A stretch of DNA of 64,000 bases. Origin: Callipepla californica brunnescens. Its lineage: Eukaryota > Chordata > Aves > Galliformes > Odontophoridae. Numbering within the stretch: position 1 is the stretch's first letter; each line of letters opens with the position of its first letter. Both the position numbers and the translations under genes were made by a program. Below the pieces are notes generated by a model that did no database searches, was not told the origin of the DNA, and saw only the letters and a program-made list of their open reading frames with translations. The stretch is taken from the NCBI GenBank assembly GCA_023055505.1, contig JALIRH010000125.1:137001-201000 (forward strand). The letters are read 5' to 3'. This document shows, piece after piece, positions 22,290 to 34,620 of the stretch.

Positions 22290-22529
22290 GAGGCACTGGT
22301 GGATACTGGTGCACAATGTACTCTAACGCCTTCAAGTTATAAAGGGGCAGAATTGATTCATCTCTCTGGAGTGACTGGCGGCTTTCAGGAATTGTCTGTG
22401 CTGGAGGCAGAAATAAGCCTCACGGGTAAAGACTGGCAGAAGCATCTTATAGTGATTGGACAGGGGGCCCCACGCATACTTGGTATAGACTATCTCAGAA
22501 GGGGGCACTTTAAGGATCCCAAGGGGTAG
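22290..22529 (+). pseudogene. Class III ERV protease
   Basis: An aspartic protease domain begins with EALVDTGAQCTLTPSSYKGA, so the catalytic DTGA is present. It ends with RILGIDYLRRG, a typical C-terminal protease motif. A TAG lies just upstream at 22,287-22,289, and another TAG after DPKG at 22,527-22,529 separates it from RT in the same frame. A Pro-Pol protein could only be made by readthrough or if these stops are mutations. Confidence 0.8.
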
Positions 22530-24092
22530 CGATGGGCTTTTGGAATAGCTACTGTGGACACAGATAGCATTAAGCAACTATCTGTTTTACCTGGCCTGTC
22601 AGAAGATCCATCTGTTGTGGGGTTGCTACAAGTGGAGGAGCAACAGGTACCAATTGCTACAAAAACGGTGCACAGACGGCAGTACCGCACCAACAGGGAT
22701 TCCTTGCTCCCCATTCATCATCTGATTCGTCAGCTAGAGAGCCAGGGAGTGATCAGCAAAACTCACTCCCCGTTTAACAGCCCCATATGGCCAGTGCGTA
22801 AAGCCAACGGAGAATGGAGGTTGACGGTAGATTACCGTGGCCTGAACGAAGTCACACCTCCACTGAGTGCTGCTGTGCCAGACATGCTTCAACTCCAGTA
22901 TGAACTGGAGTCAAAAGCAGCCAAGTGGTATGCCACCATTGACATTGCTAACGCCTTCTTTTCAATTCCCTTGGCCACAGAATGCAGGCCACAGTTTGCC
23001 TTCACCTGGAGAGGCGTTCAGTACACCTGGAACCGTTTGCCCCAGGGGTGGAAGCACAGCCCAACCATTTGCCATGGGTTGATCCAAACTGCATTGGAAC
23101 AGGGTGCTGCTCCTGAGCATCTGCAGTACATCGATGATATTGCTGTATGGGGCAATACAGCAGAGGAAGTTTTTAAGAAAGGAGAGACAATAATACAGAT
23201 CCTCCTGCGAGCTGGCTTCGCTATTAAGCGAAGCAAAGTGAAAGGACCTGCACAAGAAATTCAGTTCCTAGGCATAAAGTGGCAAGATGGACATCGTCAC
23301 ATCCCAACAGATGGGATTGACAAAATTACTGCCATGTCTCCACCCACCAGTAAGACAGAGAGCCAAGCTTTTCTGGGTGTAGTGGGATTTTGGAGACTGC
23401 ATGTTCCAAACTACAGCCTCATTGTGAGCCCCCTTTATCAGGTGACCTCTGGAAGAAGAATGATTTTGTGTGGGGCCCTGAGCAGCAGCAGGCTTTTGAG
23501 CAAATGAAGCAGGAGATAGCCCGTGCCGTGGCCCTGGGGCCAGTGCGGACGGGACAGGATGTAAAGAACATCCTCTACACTGCTGCTGGAAAGGAAGGTC
23601 CCACTTGGAGTTTGTGGCAAAGAGCTTCTGGAGAGACCCGAGGCCGACCCCTTGGTTTCTGGAGTCGAGCATACAGGGGGTCTGAGGAGCGCTACACTCC
23701 AACTGAGAAGGAGATCTTAGCCGCATATCAGGGGGTTCGAGCTGCTTCTGAAGTAATCGGTACTGAAACGCAGCTCCTTCTGGCACCTCGACTGCCAGTA
23801 CTGAACTGGATGTTTAAAGGAACAGTTCCCTCTACCCATCATGCTACTGATGCCACTTGGAGTAAGTGGATTGCGCTGATTACACAGCGAGCTCGGATGG
23901 GGAACCCCAACCGTTCAGGAATCCTGGAGGTGATCATGGACTGGCCTGAAGGTAAAAAGTTTGGAACAACCCCAGCAGAGGAGGTGTCACGTGCTAAAGA
24001 AGCCTCACCATATAATGAACTAACAGAAGATGAAAAGAGATACGCCCTGTTCACAGATGGATTGTGTCGCTTTGTGGGAAAGCCCGATTGCT
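22530..24092 (+). pseudogene. Class III ERV reverse transcriptase and partial RNase H
   Basis: RT is open from 22,530 to about 23,445 in one frame. Key pieces are the first catalytic Asp in ATIDIANAFFSIP, LPQGWKHSPTICHG, and the catalytic pair in QYIDDIAVWG (about 23,128-23,157). A frameshift at about 23,445-23,455 moves the reading frame. The connection domain then continues to 24,092 (PLGFWSRAYRGSEERYTPTE, THHATDATWSKWIALI). RNase H stops right after its first motif (ALFTDGLCR), where the sequence becomes minisatellite. The catalytic RT residues are intact, but the frameshift and truncation make it non-functional. Confidence 0.88.
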
Positions 24093-27000
24093 GCCCCATA
24101 GCTGCCCCATAGCCTCGCCATAGCTTCCTCTTAGATGCCCCACTGCAGCCCCATAGCTGCCTCACTGCTGCCCCATCGCTGACCCACTACTGCCTCACTG
24201 CTGCCCCATAGCTTCCCAATAGCTGCCTCACCGTTGCCGCATATCTGCCCCATAGCCTCCCCACAGCCTCCTCACAGCTACCCAATAGCTGCCTCACTGG
24301 TGCACCATAGCTGCCCCAGAGCCTCGCCATAGCCTCCTCATAGCTGCCCCACTGCTGCCCCATTGCTACCTCCCTGCTGCCCCATAGCCGCCCCATGGCT
24401 GTCTAATACCCGCCCCATAACTGCCCTATAGCCTCCCCGTAGCCTCCTCATAGCTGTCTCACTGCTACCCCATAGCTGCCTCATAGCCGCCCCATAGCCA
24501 CCCCATAGCTTCCTCACTGCTGCCCCATAGCTGCTCCATAGCCTCCCCATAGCCTCCTCAGAGCTGCCCCATAGCTGCCCTATAGCCTCCTCATAGCTGT
24601 CCCACTGCTGCCCCATAGCTGCCCCGTGGCTGCCTCATAGCTGTCAAACTGCTGCCCCATTGACGCCCCATAGCTTCCTCACTGATGCACCATAGCTGCC
24701 CCATAGCCTCCCCATAGCCTCTTTATAGCTGCCCCACTGCTGCCCCTTAGATGCCCAATGGCTGCCTCATAGCCGCCCCGTAGCTGCCCCACTGCTGCCC
24801 CTTAGCCTCCCCATAGCCTCTTCATAGCTGCCTCACTGCTGCCCCACAGCCGCCCCATGGCTGCCTCATACCTGCCCCATAGCTGCCTCATAGCCGCTCC
24901 ATAGCTGCTGCATAGGCTCCTCGGAGCTGCCCCATAGCTTCCTCAATGCGGCCCCAGAGCTGCCCAACTGCAGCCCCATGGTTGCCTCATAGCTTTTCCA
25001 TAGCTGCCCCATAGCCTCCCCATAGCCGCCCCATAGCTGCCTCACTGCAGCTTCATAGCTGCCCCGTAGTCTCCCCATAGCCTCCTCATACCTGTCCCAT
25101 CGCTGCCTCTCTGCTGCCCCATAGTTGCCCCGTAGCCTCCTCATAGCTACCCCACTACTGCCCCATACCTGCCCCACTGCTGCTACATATCCACCCCATA
25201 GATGTCTCACTGGTGTCCCATTGCCACCCCATGGCTGCCTAATAGCCGCCCCATTGCTGCCCCACTGCTGCCCCATAGCTGCACCATGGCTGCCTCATAG
25301 CTGTCCAATACCTGCCCTATAGCCTACCCATAGCCTCCTCATAGCTCTCTCACTGCTTCCCCATAGTTGCCCCATGGCTGCCTTGTAGCCGCCCCATAGC
25401 TGGTCCATAGCCTCCTCTTAGCTGCCCCACTGCTGCCCCATAGCCGTTTGATGGCTGCCCCATGGCTACCCCATAGCTGCCCCACTTCTGCCCCATAGCC
25501 TCCCCATAGCCTCCTCATAGCTGCCTCACTGCTGCCCCATAGCTGCCTCATAACTGCAAAACTGCTGCCCCATTGCCGCCTCGTAGCTTCCTCACTGATG
25601 CACAATAGCTGCCCCATAGCCTCCCCATAGCTTCCTCTTAGCTGCCCCACTGCAGCCCCATAGCTGCAGCACTTATGCCCCATAGCTGACCCACTACTGC
25701 CTCACTGCTGCCCCATAGCCTCCCCATAGCTGCCTCACTGCTGCCCCTAGCTGCCTCACTGGTGCCCCAGACGTACCCCATGGCTGCCCCATAGCCTCCC
25801 CATAGCTGCCTCACTGGTGCCCCAGACGTACCCCATGGCTGCCTCATAGCCGCCCCATAGCTGCCCCATTACTGCCCCATAGCCTCCCCATACTTGCCCC
25901 ATAGCTGTCTCACTGCTGCCCCATAGCCACCCCATAGCTGCCTCCCTGCTCCACCATAGCTTCCCTATGTCTGCCTCATCGCCACCCCATAGCTGCCTCA
26001 TAACCTCTCGATATCTGCTCCATAGCTGCCCCACTGCTGCCCCATACCTGCCCCATAGCCTCCCCATAGCCGTCCCATAGCTGCCTCACTGCTGCCCCAT
26101 GGTGCCCAATAGCTGCCCAATAGCTGCCCCACTACTGCCCCATAGCCGCTCTATAGCTGCCTCATCGGCTTCCCATAGCCTCCTCATAGCTGCCTCATTG
26201 CTGCCTCACTGCTGCCCAATAGCTGCCCCATAGCCTCCCCATAGTCTCCTCATAGTTGCCCCACTGCTGCCCCATAGACGCCCCATAGCTGCCTCACTGC
26301 TGCTTCATAGCTGCCCCATAGCCTCCCAATTGCCTCCTCTTAGCTGCCACACCGCTGCCCCAGAGCTGCTTGATAAGTGCCTCATACCTGTCCCATAGCT
26401 GCCTCACTGCTGCCCCATAGCCTCCTCATAGCCTCCTCATATCTGCCCCACTGCTGCTCCATATCCGCCCCATAGCTGCCCGACTGCTGCCCCGTAGCCT
26501 CCCCATAGCTGCCTCACTGGTGCCCCAAAACTGCCTCACTGCTGCCCCATAGCCTCCCCATAGCCTCCTCATAGCTGCCCAACTGCTGCCCCATAGCTGC
26601 CTCACTGCTTCCCCACTACTGCCCCATAGCCTCCTCATAGCTACCTCATATCTGCCCCACTGCTGCTCCATATCCGCCCCATAGCTGCCCGACTGCTGCC
26701 CCGTAGCCTCCCCATAGCTGCCTCACTGGTGCCCCAAAACTGCCTCACTGCTGCCCCATAGCCTCCCCATAGCCTCCTCATAGCTGCCCAACTGCTGCCC
26801 CATAGCTGCCTCACTGCTTCCCCACTACTGCCCCATAGCCTCCTCATAGCTGCCTCACTTCTGCCCCTTACCTGCCCCACTACTTCCCCATAGCTGCCCC
26901 ACTAATGCCCCATAGCTGCCCCATAGCCTCTCCTGAGCCGCCACATAGCTGCCTCACTACTGCCCCATAGCTGCCCAACTGCTGCCTCATAGCTGCCAAA

Positions 27001-29730
27001 CTACTGCCCCATAGCCGCCCCAAAGCTGTTTCAAATCTGCTCCATAGCTGCCCCATAGCCTCCTCATAGCTGTTCTATAGCTAGCTCACTGCTGCCCCAT
27101 AGCTGCCCCATAGCCTCCCTATAGCTTCCTCTTAGATACCCCACTGCGGCCCCATAGCTGCAGCACTAATGCCCCATAGCTGACCCACTACTGCCTCACT
27201 GCTGCCCCATAGCTTCTCAATAGCTACCTCAACGTTGCCACATATCTGCCCCATAGCCTCCCCACAGCCTCTTCATAGCTACCCAATAGCTGCCTCACTG
27301 GTGCACCATAGCTGCCCCAGAGCCTCGCCATAGCCTCATCATAGCTGCTCCACTGCTGCCCCATTGCTACCTCCCTGCTGCCCCATAGCCGCCCCATGGC
27401 TGCCTAATAGCCGCCCAATAGCTGCCCCACTGCTGCCCCATTGATGCCTTATATCTGCCCGACTACTGCCACATAGCCACTATATACCTGCCCCATAGCC
27501 TCCCCATAGCCTCCTCATAGCTGCCCCATAGCTGCCCTCTAGCCTCCTCATAGCTGTCCCACTGCTGTCCCATAGCTGCCCCGTGACTGCCTCATAGCTG
27601 TCAAACTGCTGCCCTAAAGACGCCCCATAGCTTCCTCACTGATGCACCATAGCTGCCGCACAGCCTCTCCATAGCCTCTTTATAGCTGCCCAACTGCTGC
27701 CCCATAGCTGCCTCACTGCTTCCCCACTACTGCCCAATAGCTACCCCATAGCTGCCTCACTGCTGCCCCATATCTGCCCCACTACTTCCCCATAGCTGCC
27801 CCACTAATGCCCCATAGCTGCCCCATAGCCTCTCCTGAGCTGCCACATAGCTGCCTCACTACTGCCCCAACTGCTGCCCAACTGCTGCCTCATAGCTGCC
27901 AAACTACTGCCCCACAGCCGCCCCAAAGCTGTTTCAAATCTGCTCCATAGCTGCCCCATAGCCTCCTCATAGCTGCCCAACTGCTGCCCCATAGCTGACT
28001 CACTGCTAACCCATAGCTGCCCCATGGCTGCCTTATAGCCGCACCATAGCTGCTTCACTGCTGCCACATATCTGACCCATAGCCGCCTCATAACTGCCTC
28101 ACTGCTGCTTCATAGCTGTCTTACTACTGCCCCATACCTGCCCCACTGCTGCTCCATATCCGCCCCATAGCTGCCCGACTGCTGCCCCATATCTGCCCCA
28201 TAGCCTCCTCATAGCTGTTCTAAAGCTAGCTCAATGCTGTCCGATAGCTGCCCCATAGCCTCCCCATAGCCTCCTCTTAACTGCCCCACTCGGCCCCATA
28301 GCTGCAGCACTAATGCCCCATAGCTGACCGACTACTCCCTCATTGCTGCCCCATAGCTTCCCCATAGCTACCTCACCGTTGCCACATATCTACCCCATAT
28401 CCTCCCCACAGCCTCCTCAAAGCTACCCCATAGCTGCCTCACTGTTGCACCATAGCTGCCCCATAGCCTCTCCATACCCTCCTCATTGCTGCCCCATAGC
28501 TGCCCCATAGCTTCCCCACAGCCTCCTCATAACTGTCCCATTGGTGCCCCATAGCTGCCCCATGGCTGCCTCACTGGTGTACCATAGCTGCCCCATGGCT
28601 GCCTCACTGGTGTACCATAGCTGCCCCGTAGACTCACCATAGCCTCATCATAGCTTCCCAACTGCTGCCCCATTGCTACCTCCCTGCTGCCCTATAGCTG
28701 CCCCATAGCTGCTCCATAGCCTCCCCATAGCCTCCTCATAACTGCCCCACTAATGCCCCATAGCTGCCGCACTAATGCCCCATATTTGACTCTCTACTCC
28801 CTCACTGCTGCCCCGTAGCCTCCCTATAGCTGCCTCACTGGTGCCCCATATCTGCCTCACTGGTGCCCCATAGCTGCCCCATAGCTTCCCCACAGCCTTC
28901 TCATAGCTGCCTCACTACTTCCTCACTGCTGCCCCATAGCTTTCTCATAGCTACCCCATAGCTGCCTCACTGCTGCCCCATATCTGCCCCACTACTTCCC
29001 CATAGCTGCCCCACTAATGCCCCATAGCTGCCACATAGCCTCTTAATAACCGTCCCATATCTGCCCCACTGCTGCTCCATTGCCTCCCCATAACCTCCTC
29101 ATAGCTGACCCATAGCTGCCCCATAGCTACCTCACTGCTGCCCCATACGTGCCCCATGGCTGCCTAATTCCCGCCCCATAGCTGCCCCACTGCTGCCTTA
29201 TATCTGCCCAACTACTGCCACATAGGCGCTCTATAGCTGCCCCATAGCCTCCCCTTAGCCTCCTCATAGCTGCCCCATAGCTAGCTCTCTGCTGCCACAT
29301 AGCTTCCCCATAGCCTCCTCATAGCTGTCCCACTGCTGCCCCATAGCTGCCAAAATGCTGCCCCAAAGCCGCCCCATAGCTTCCTCACTGATGCACCATA
29401 GCTGCCCCATAGCCTCCCATAGCCTCCTTATAGCTGCCTCACTGCTACTCCATAGCTCCATCACTGCTTCCTCATAGCTGCCCCACTACTGCCTCATAGC
29501 TGCTTGATGGCTGCCTAATAGCCGCCCCATACCTGCCCCACTCTTGCCCCATAACTGCCCCATGGCTACCCTTAGAGCTGCCCCACTTCTGTCCCATAGC
29601 TGCCCCATAGCTGCCCCACTGCTGCCCCGTGGCTGCCTCATTTCTGCCCCATACCTGCCTTACTGCAGCCCCATAGCCGCCCCATAGCCACCCCATAGCT
29701 GCCTCATACCCTCCCCATAGCCTCCTCATA
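24093..29730. repeat. 11-bp GCCCCATAGCT minisatellite, block 1
   Basis: Units such as GCCCCATAGCT, GCCTCACTGCT and GCCCCACTGCT repeat with an 11-bp period, with few frame breaks. Since 33 bp is a multiple of 3, the minus strand shows long open frames with an 11-residue rhythm (MGQLWGSYEAA-like); these are not genes. Larger units are nested in it: a roughly 1.1-1.5-kb higher-order repeat marked by TAGCTTCCTCTTAG-like sequence at 24,121, 25,628, 27,122 and 28,267, and an exact-looking 209-bp tandem duplication (19 units) starting at 26,451 and 26,660. Confidence 0.93.
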
Positions 29731-30175
29731 GATGTTACAAGTGCTAGGGGAAAAAAGAGAGCGCCGCGCGGCCCCGGAATCCTGCCCCGCCCCTCCCCCG
29801 CTGCCGCTGCCGCTGCCGCTGCCCCTGCCCAGCCCCACCCCCAAAGCTCACAGTGCCTCCCGTACAGCCGCCGCCGCCGCTCCAACGTGCGGTTCCCACG
29901 GCAACGGAGCCGCCGCCGCCGCCGCCGCTCCAACGCGCGGTTTCCGCAGTTTCCGCAGTTTCCGCGGTTCCCACGGCAACGGAGCCGCCGCCGCCGCCGC
30001 CGCTCCAACGCGCGGTTTCCGCGGTTTCCGCGGCGCCGCCACCGCCGCCGCCATAGTACTCCACCGCTCCGTTCATCTGCGGGGGGGGGGGGACTTCCGT
30101 TTCCGGCTTCCGGGACCGGCGCACGCGTAGTGCTATTCCCAGAGCCGCGCGCAGTGGGGGTGGGGCTGTTCGGCC
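29731..30175 (+). promoter_or_regulatory. CpG-island promoter of SGF29
   Basis: This is a sharply bounded, CpG-rich island between two minisatellite blocks. ETS-type sites (ACTTCCG, TTCCGG, CTTCCGGG) cluster at 30,092-30,113, and a G12 run lies at about 30,081-30,092. The position just upstream of a Kozak-like CGGCCATGG fits a housekeeping promoter. The minus strand also opens from an ATG near 30,073, so a divergent transcript is possible, but its Gly-rich frame follows the GCC repeats and is probably not protein-coding. Confidence 0.7.
29885..30050. repeat. About 75-bp tandem GC-rich repeat in the island
   Basis: Two full copies and part of a third repeat the block GGTTCCCACGGCAACGGAG, a (GCC)n run and CTCCAACGCGCGGTTTCCG (starting at about 29,888 and 29,967). 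On the minus strand each carries CCGTTGCCGTGGGAACC, resembling an RFX X-box half-site pair. Short CAGTTTCCG units lie between them. Confidence 0.75.
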
Positions 30176-30252
30176 ATGGCGTTGGCGGGGGGGGGAGGTC
30201 GCGCAACGTGGAGCTCCTGGGGGAGCTACAGCGGCTGCTCGCGCACACGCAG
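30176..30252 (+). CDS. SGF29: SGF29 (CCDC101) first coding exon
   Basis: SGF29 is the SAGA/ATAC subunit that reads H3K4me3 through tandem Tudor domains. The exon starts at ATG in CGGCCATGG and ends at CAG before the donor GTGGGA. Its second half, in one frame, encodes RNVELLGELQRLLAHTQ, which matches the conserved SGF29 N-terminal coiled-coil start (AELLTELHQLIKQTQ in mammals, by recall). The ATG is one base out of frame with it because the G run at 30,187-30,195 has nine Gs where ten would be in frame. This is either a homopolymer sequencing error or a real frameshift. A matching terminal exon lies on the same strand at 52,025, but no internal exons are seen between. Confidence 0.75.
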
Positions 30253-30589
30253 GTGGGAAAGGGGAGGGGGGGAGGAGTGGGGTGGCGGAGGGAGAAGGGG
30301 GGAATAGGGTGTGGGTGGGGTGGGGCGGAGTTGGGTGAGGGACGGGGATGTGGGGCTGGGGTTGGGGCTAATGGGGCTCGATGCTCGGTTCTAAGTCCTG
30401 GTGCTCAGTTAGGGGTCTGAAGGCTCTGTTATGGGGCTGGGGCTGCAGATGTGGGGTCGGGGTTATGGGGCTGGGGTCGAGGTTGTGGGTCCGGGGCCGT
30501 CGATGTGGGGGAGGGATCAGCCAGTCCTCATTGGTGGGCAACCATGGAAGGGGCGAGGACTCCAACAAAAGAAGCGGGGGGAAACCAGC
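30253..30589 (+). other. SGF29 intron 1 start, G-rich, no exon seen
   Basis: This is G-rich sequence with GGGGCTGGGG and TGGGGT repeats following the exon 1 donor. I searched for the next SGF29 coding segment and found none before the minisatellite resumes at 30,590. Confidence 0.6.
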
Positions 30590-33500
30590 AGCCCCACTGC
30601 TGCCCCATAGCCTCCTCATAGCTGCCCCACTTCAGCCCCATGGCTGCCCCACTGCTGCCCCGCTGCCACCCCATAGCCACCCCACTGCTGCCCCATAGCT
30701 GCCCCACTACTGCCTCATAGTGGCCCCATAGCCTCCTCAGAGCTGCCCGATAGCTGCCTCATAGCCACCAGATAGCCGCCCCATAGCTGCTCCATAGCCT
30801 CCCCATAGCCTCCTCATAGCTGCAACACTGCTGCACCATAGCTGCTCCATGGCTGTATAATAGCCGCCCGATAGCTGCCCCACGGCTTCCCAATAGCTGC
30901 CCGACTACTGCCACATAGCCGCTCTATACCTGCCCAATAGCCTCCTCATAGCTGTCCCACTGCAGCCCCATACCTGCCCCATGGCTGCCCCATTGCTGCC
31001 ACATAGCCACCCCACTGCTGCCCCATAGCTGCCCCACTACTGCCTCATAGCGGCCTCATAGCCTCCTCAGAGCTGCCCGATATCTGCATCACTGCTGCCT
31101 TAGAGCCGCCCCATAGCTGCCCCACTGCTGCCCCATTGCTGCCTCACTGCAGCCCCATAGCTGCCAATGGCTGCCCCATAACCTCCTCATAGCTGCCCCA
31201 CTGCTGCCCCATAGCCGCCCCATAGCTGCCCCACTGCTAACTTATAGTTGCCCCACTACTGCCCCATAGCTTCCCCACTGCTGCTCCACAGCCGCCCCAA
31301 AGCCTGCTCATAGCTGCCCCACTGCTGCCCCATATCTGCCTCATGGCTGCCTCATAGCCGCACCATAGCTGCCCCACTGCTGCCCCGTGTCTGCCTCATG
31401 GCTGCCTCATAGCCGCACCATAGCTGCCCCACTGCTGTCCCATAGCTGCCCTATAGCTTCCTCGTAGCTGCCCCACTGCTGCCCCATAGATGCAAAATGG
31501 CTGCCTCATAGCCGCTCCGTAGCTGCCCCACTGCTGCCCTATAGCATTTCCATAGCCTCTTCATAGCTGCCTCACTGCTGCCCCACAGCCACCCCATGGC
31601 TGCCTCATACCTGCCCCATAGCTGCCTCCTAGCCGCTCCATACATGCCCCATAGTCTCCCTATAGCGTCCTCATTGCTGCCCCACTACTGCCCCATAGCT
31701 GCCCCACTACTGCGTTATTGCTGCCCCACTGCTGCCCCATAGCTGCCCCATAACGTCCTCATAGCTGCCCCATAGCTGCCCCATACCTGCCTCACTGCTG
31801 CCCAATAGGTGCCCAAAGGCTGCCTAATAGCCGCCCCATAGCTGCCCCACTGCTTCCCAATAGCTGCCTTATATCTGCCCGACTGCTGCCCCATAGCTGC
31901 CTCATAGCCTCCCCATAGTCTCCTCATAGTTGCCCACACTGCTGCCCCATAGCCTTCCCATAGCTGCCTTAGCTGCCCCACTGCTGCCCCATATCTGCCC
32001 CATAGCCTCCTCAAGGCCTCCTCATAGCTAACCCATAGCTGCCTCACTCGTGCCCCATAGCTGCCTCTCTGCTGCCCCATAGCTGCCCCATAGCCTCCTC
32101 ATAGCTGCCTCACTGCTGCCCCATATCTGCCCAACTTCTGCCTAATTGCTGCCTCACTGCTGCACCATAGCTGCCCTACGGCTGCCTCATAGTTGCCCCA
32201 TAGCTGTCTCATAGCCACCCGATAGCTGCCTCCATAGCCTTCTCGTAGCTTCCTTACTGCTGCCCCATAGCTGCACCGTGGCTGCCCCATAACTGCACCG
32301 TGGCTGCCTCATAGCCGTTACATATCTGCCCCATAGCCTCCCCATAGCCTCCCCATAGCTTCCTCATAGCTGCCTCACTGCTACCCCATAGCTCCCTCGC
32401 TGCTTCCCCATAGGTGCCCCATGGCTACCTCATAGCTGCCCCACTGCTGTCCCATAGCTGCCCCATGGCTGCCTCATAGCCACCCCATAGCTGACCCACT
32501 GCTGCCTCATAGCCACCCCATAGCTGACCCACCGCTGCCTCATAGCTGCTCCACTACTGCCCCATAGCTGCCTCACTGGTTTCTCATACCTACCCCATGG
32601 CTGCCTCATAACCTCACCATAGCTGCCCCACTACTGCCCCATAGCCACCCCGTCGCTGCCCCATAGCCTCCCCATACTTGCCCCATAGCTGTCTCACTGC
32701 TGCCCCATAGCTGCCCCATGGCTGCCTCATAGCCGTCCAATAGCTGCCCGACTACTGCCCCATAGCTGCCTCATAGCCTCCCCATAGTCTCCTCATAGTT
32801 GCCCACACTGCTGCCCCATAGCCTCCCCATAGCTGCCTTAGCTGCCCCACTGCTGCACCACATCTGCCCCATAGCCTCCTCATAGCTGACCCATAGCTGC
32901 TTGATAAGTGCCTCATACCTGTTCTATAACTGCCTCACTGCTGCCCCATAGCTGCCCCATAGTTTCCTCAGAGCCTCCTCATATTTGCCCCACTGCTGCC
33001 CCGTAGCTGCCTTACTACTGCCCCATACCTGCCTCACTGCTGCCCCATAGCTTCCCCGTCGCTGCCTCATAGCCGCCCCATTGCTGCCCCATGGCTTCCC
33101 AATAGCATCCTCAAAGCTGCCCCATTGCTTCCCCTTAGCTTCCTCACTGCTGCCCCATAGCTACCCCACTACTGCCCCATAGCCGCCCCGTAGCCTCAAA
33201 GCTGCCCCACTGCTGCCCCATGGCTGCCTCTTTGTTGCCCCATACCTGCCCCACTGCTGCCCTATAGCCACCCCATAGCTGCCTCACTTCTGCCCCATAA
33301 CTGCCTCATATCCTCCCCATAGCCTCCTCATAGATGCCTCACTGCTACACAATAGCTGCCCCACAGCTGCCCCATAGCTGCCTCACTGCAGCCCCACAGC
33401 TACTTTTTGTCTGCCTCAAAGATGCCCCATAGCTTCCTCATGGCCTTCCCATAGTCTCATCATAGCTGCCCCACTGCTGCCCCATAGCTGCCTTACTACT

Positions 33501-34620
33501 GCCCCTTGCTGCCCCAAGGCTCGCTTATAGCTACACCATAGCTGTTTCACTACTGCCACATAGCTGCCCCATGGCTGCCCCATAGCTGCTCAACTGCTGT
33601 GCCATAGTCGCCCCATAGCTGCCCCACTGCTGCCCCATACCTGCTTCATAGCCTCCCCATAGTCTCCTCCTGCTACCCCACTGCTGCCCCATAGCTGCTC
33701 CATAGCCTCTCAAGAGACTCCTCATAGCTGCCCCACTTCAGCCCCATAGCCGCCCCATAGCTGCCTCACTGCTGCCCCATTGCCACCCCATGGCTGCCTA
33801 ATAGCCGCCCCATAGCTGTCCCACTGCTGCCCCATAGCTGCCTTATAGGTGCCCCACTACTGCCACATTGCCGCTCTATAGCTGCCCCATAGCCACCCCA
33901 TAGCTGCCCCCATAGCCTTCTCAATAACTTCCTTACTGCTGCCCATAGCTGCCCCACTGCTGCCCCATAGCTGCACCGTGGCTGCCCCATAGCCTCCCCA
34001 TAGCCTCATCATAGCTGCCTCACTGCTACCCCATAGCTCCCTCGCTGCTTCCCCATAGCTGCCCCATGGCTACCTCATAGCTGCCCCATAGCTGCCCCAC
34101 TACTGCCCCATAGCCACCCCATAGCTGCCTCACTGCTCCCCCATAGCTACATTTTGTCTGCCTCAGAGCTGCCCCATCGCTTCCCCATGGCCTTCCCATA
34201 GCCTCGTCATAGCTGCCAAACTACTGACCCATAGCTGCTTCACTACTGCCCCATAGCTGCCCAATGGCTTCCCCATAGCCGCCCTATAGCTGCCCAACTA
34301 CTGCCCCATAGCCTCCCCATAGCTGCCTCACTGCTCCCCCATAGCTGCCCCATGTCTGCCTCATCGCCGCCCCATAGCTGCCCCATAGCCTCTCGATAGC
34401 TGACCCATAGCTGCCCCATAGCCTCCTCATAGCTGCCTCACTGCTGCCTGATTGCTGCCTCACTTCTGCCCCATAGCTGCCCAATGGCTTCCTCATAGCC
34501 GCCCCATAGCTGCCCCACTGCTGCCCCATAGCTGCCTTATAGCTGCCCTACTACTGCCCCATAGCTGCCCCACTGCTGCCCAATAGCTGCCCCATAGCTT
34601 CCCCATAGCCTCCTCATACC
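30590..34620. repeat. 11-bp GCCCCATAGCT minisatellite, block 2
   Basis: The same 11-bp unit and orientation as the block at 24,093-29,730 continues after the CpG island, so it occupies the apparent first intron of SGF29. It ends sharply at CTCATACC before an 8-bp satellite. Minus-strand frames with an 11-residue rhythm are artefacts. No exon was found inside. Confidence 0.93.

Larger units (their letters stand above)
19665..24092 (+). mobile_element. Class III (ERV-L-like) provirus, 5' LTR to RNase H, 3' end lost
   Basis: Order on the plus strand is LTR, Lys-type primer binding site, leader with a small two-helix membrane ORF, gag-like ORF, protease (DTGA), RT (YIDDI) and the start of RNase H. 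The Pol style, with YIDD and PQGWKHSP, fits avian ERV-L elements. It inserted into a CR1 fragment. It ends abruptly at about 24,092 in RNase H, where the 11-bp minisatellite takes over; integrase and the 3' LTR are absent. It has one stop in pol and at least one frameshift, but the gag ORF is intact over 369 codons, so it is less decayed than the class I ERV. Confidence 0.88.

Noticed and set aside
29744..30124. Gly-rich minus-strand frame starting near the SGF29 CpG island as a divergent gene
   Set aside because: Its residues mirror the GCC and GGTTTCCG repeats. I found no conserved domain or donor site to support it as coding.
24187..34529. Many minus-strand open frames with GQLWGSYEAA-like 11-residue repeats
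   Set aside because: They are explained by an 11-bp unit whose three-unit length is 33 bp. No start context, splice signals or unique domain support a gene.
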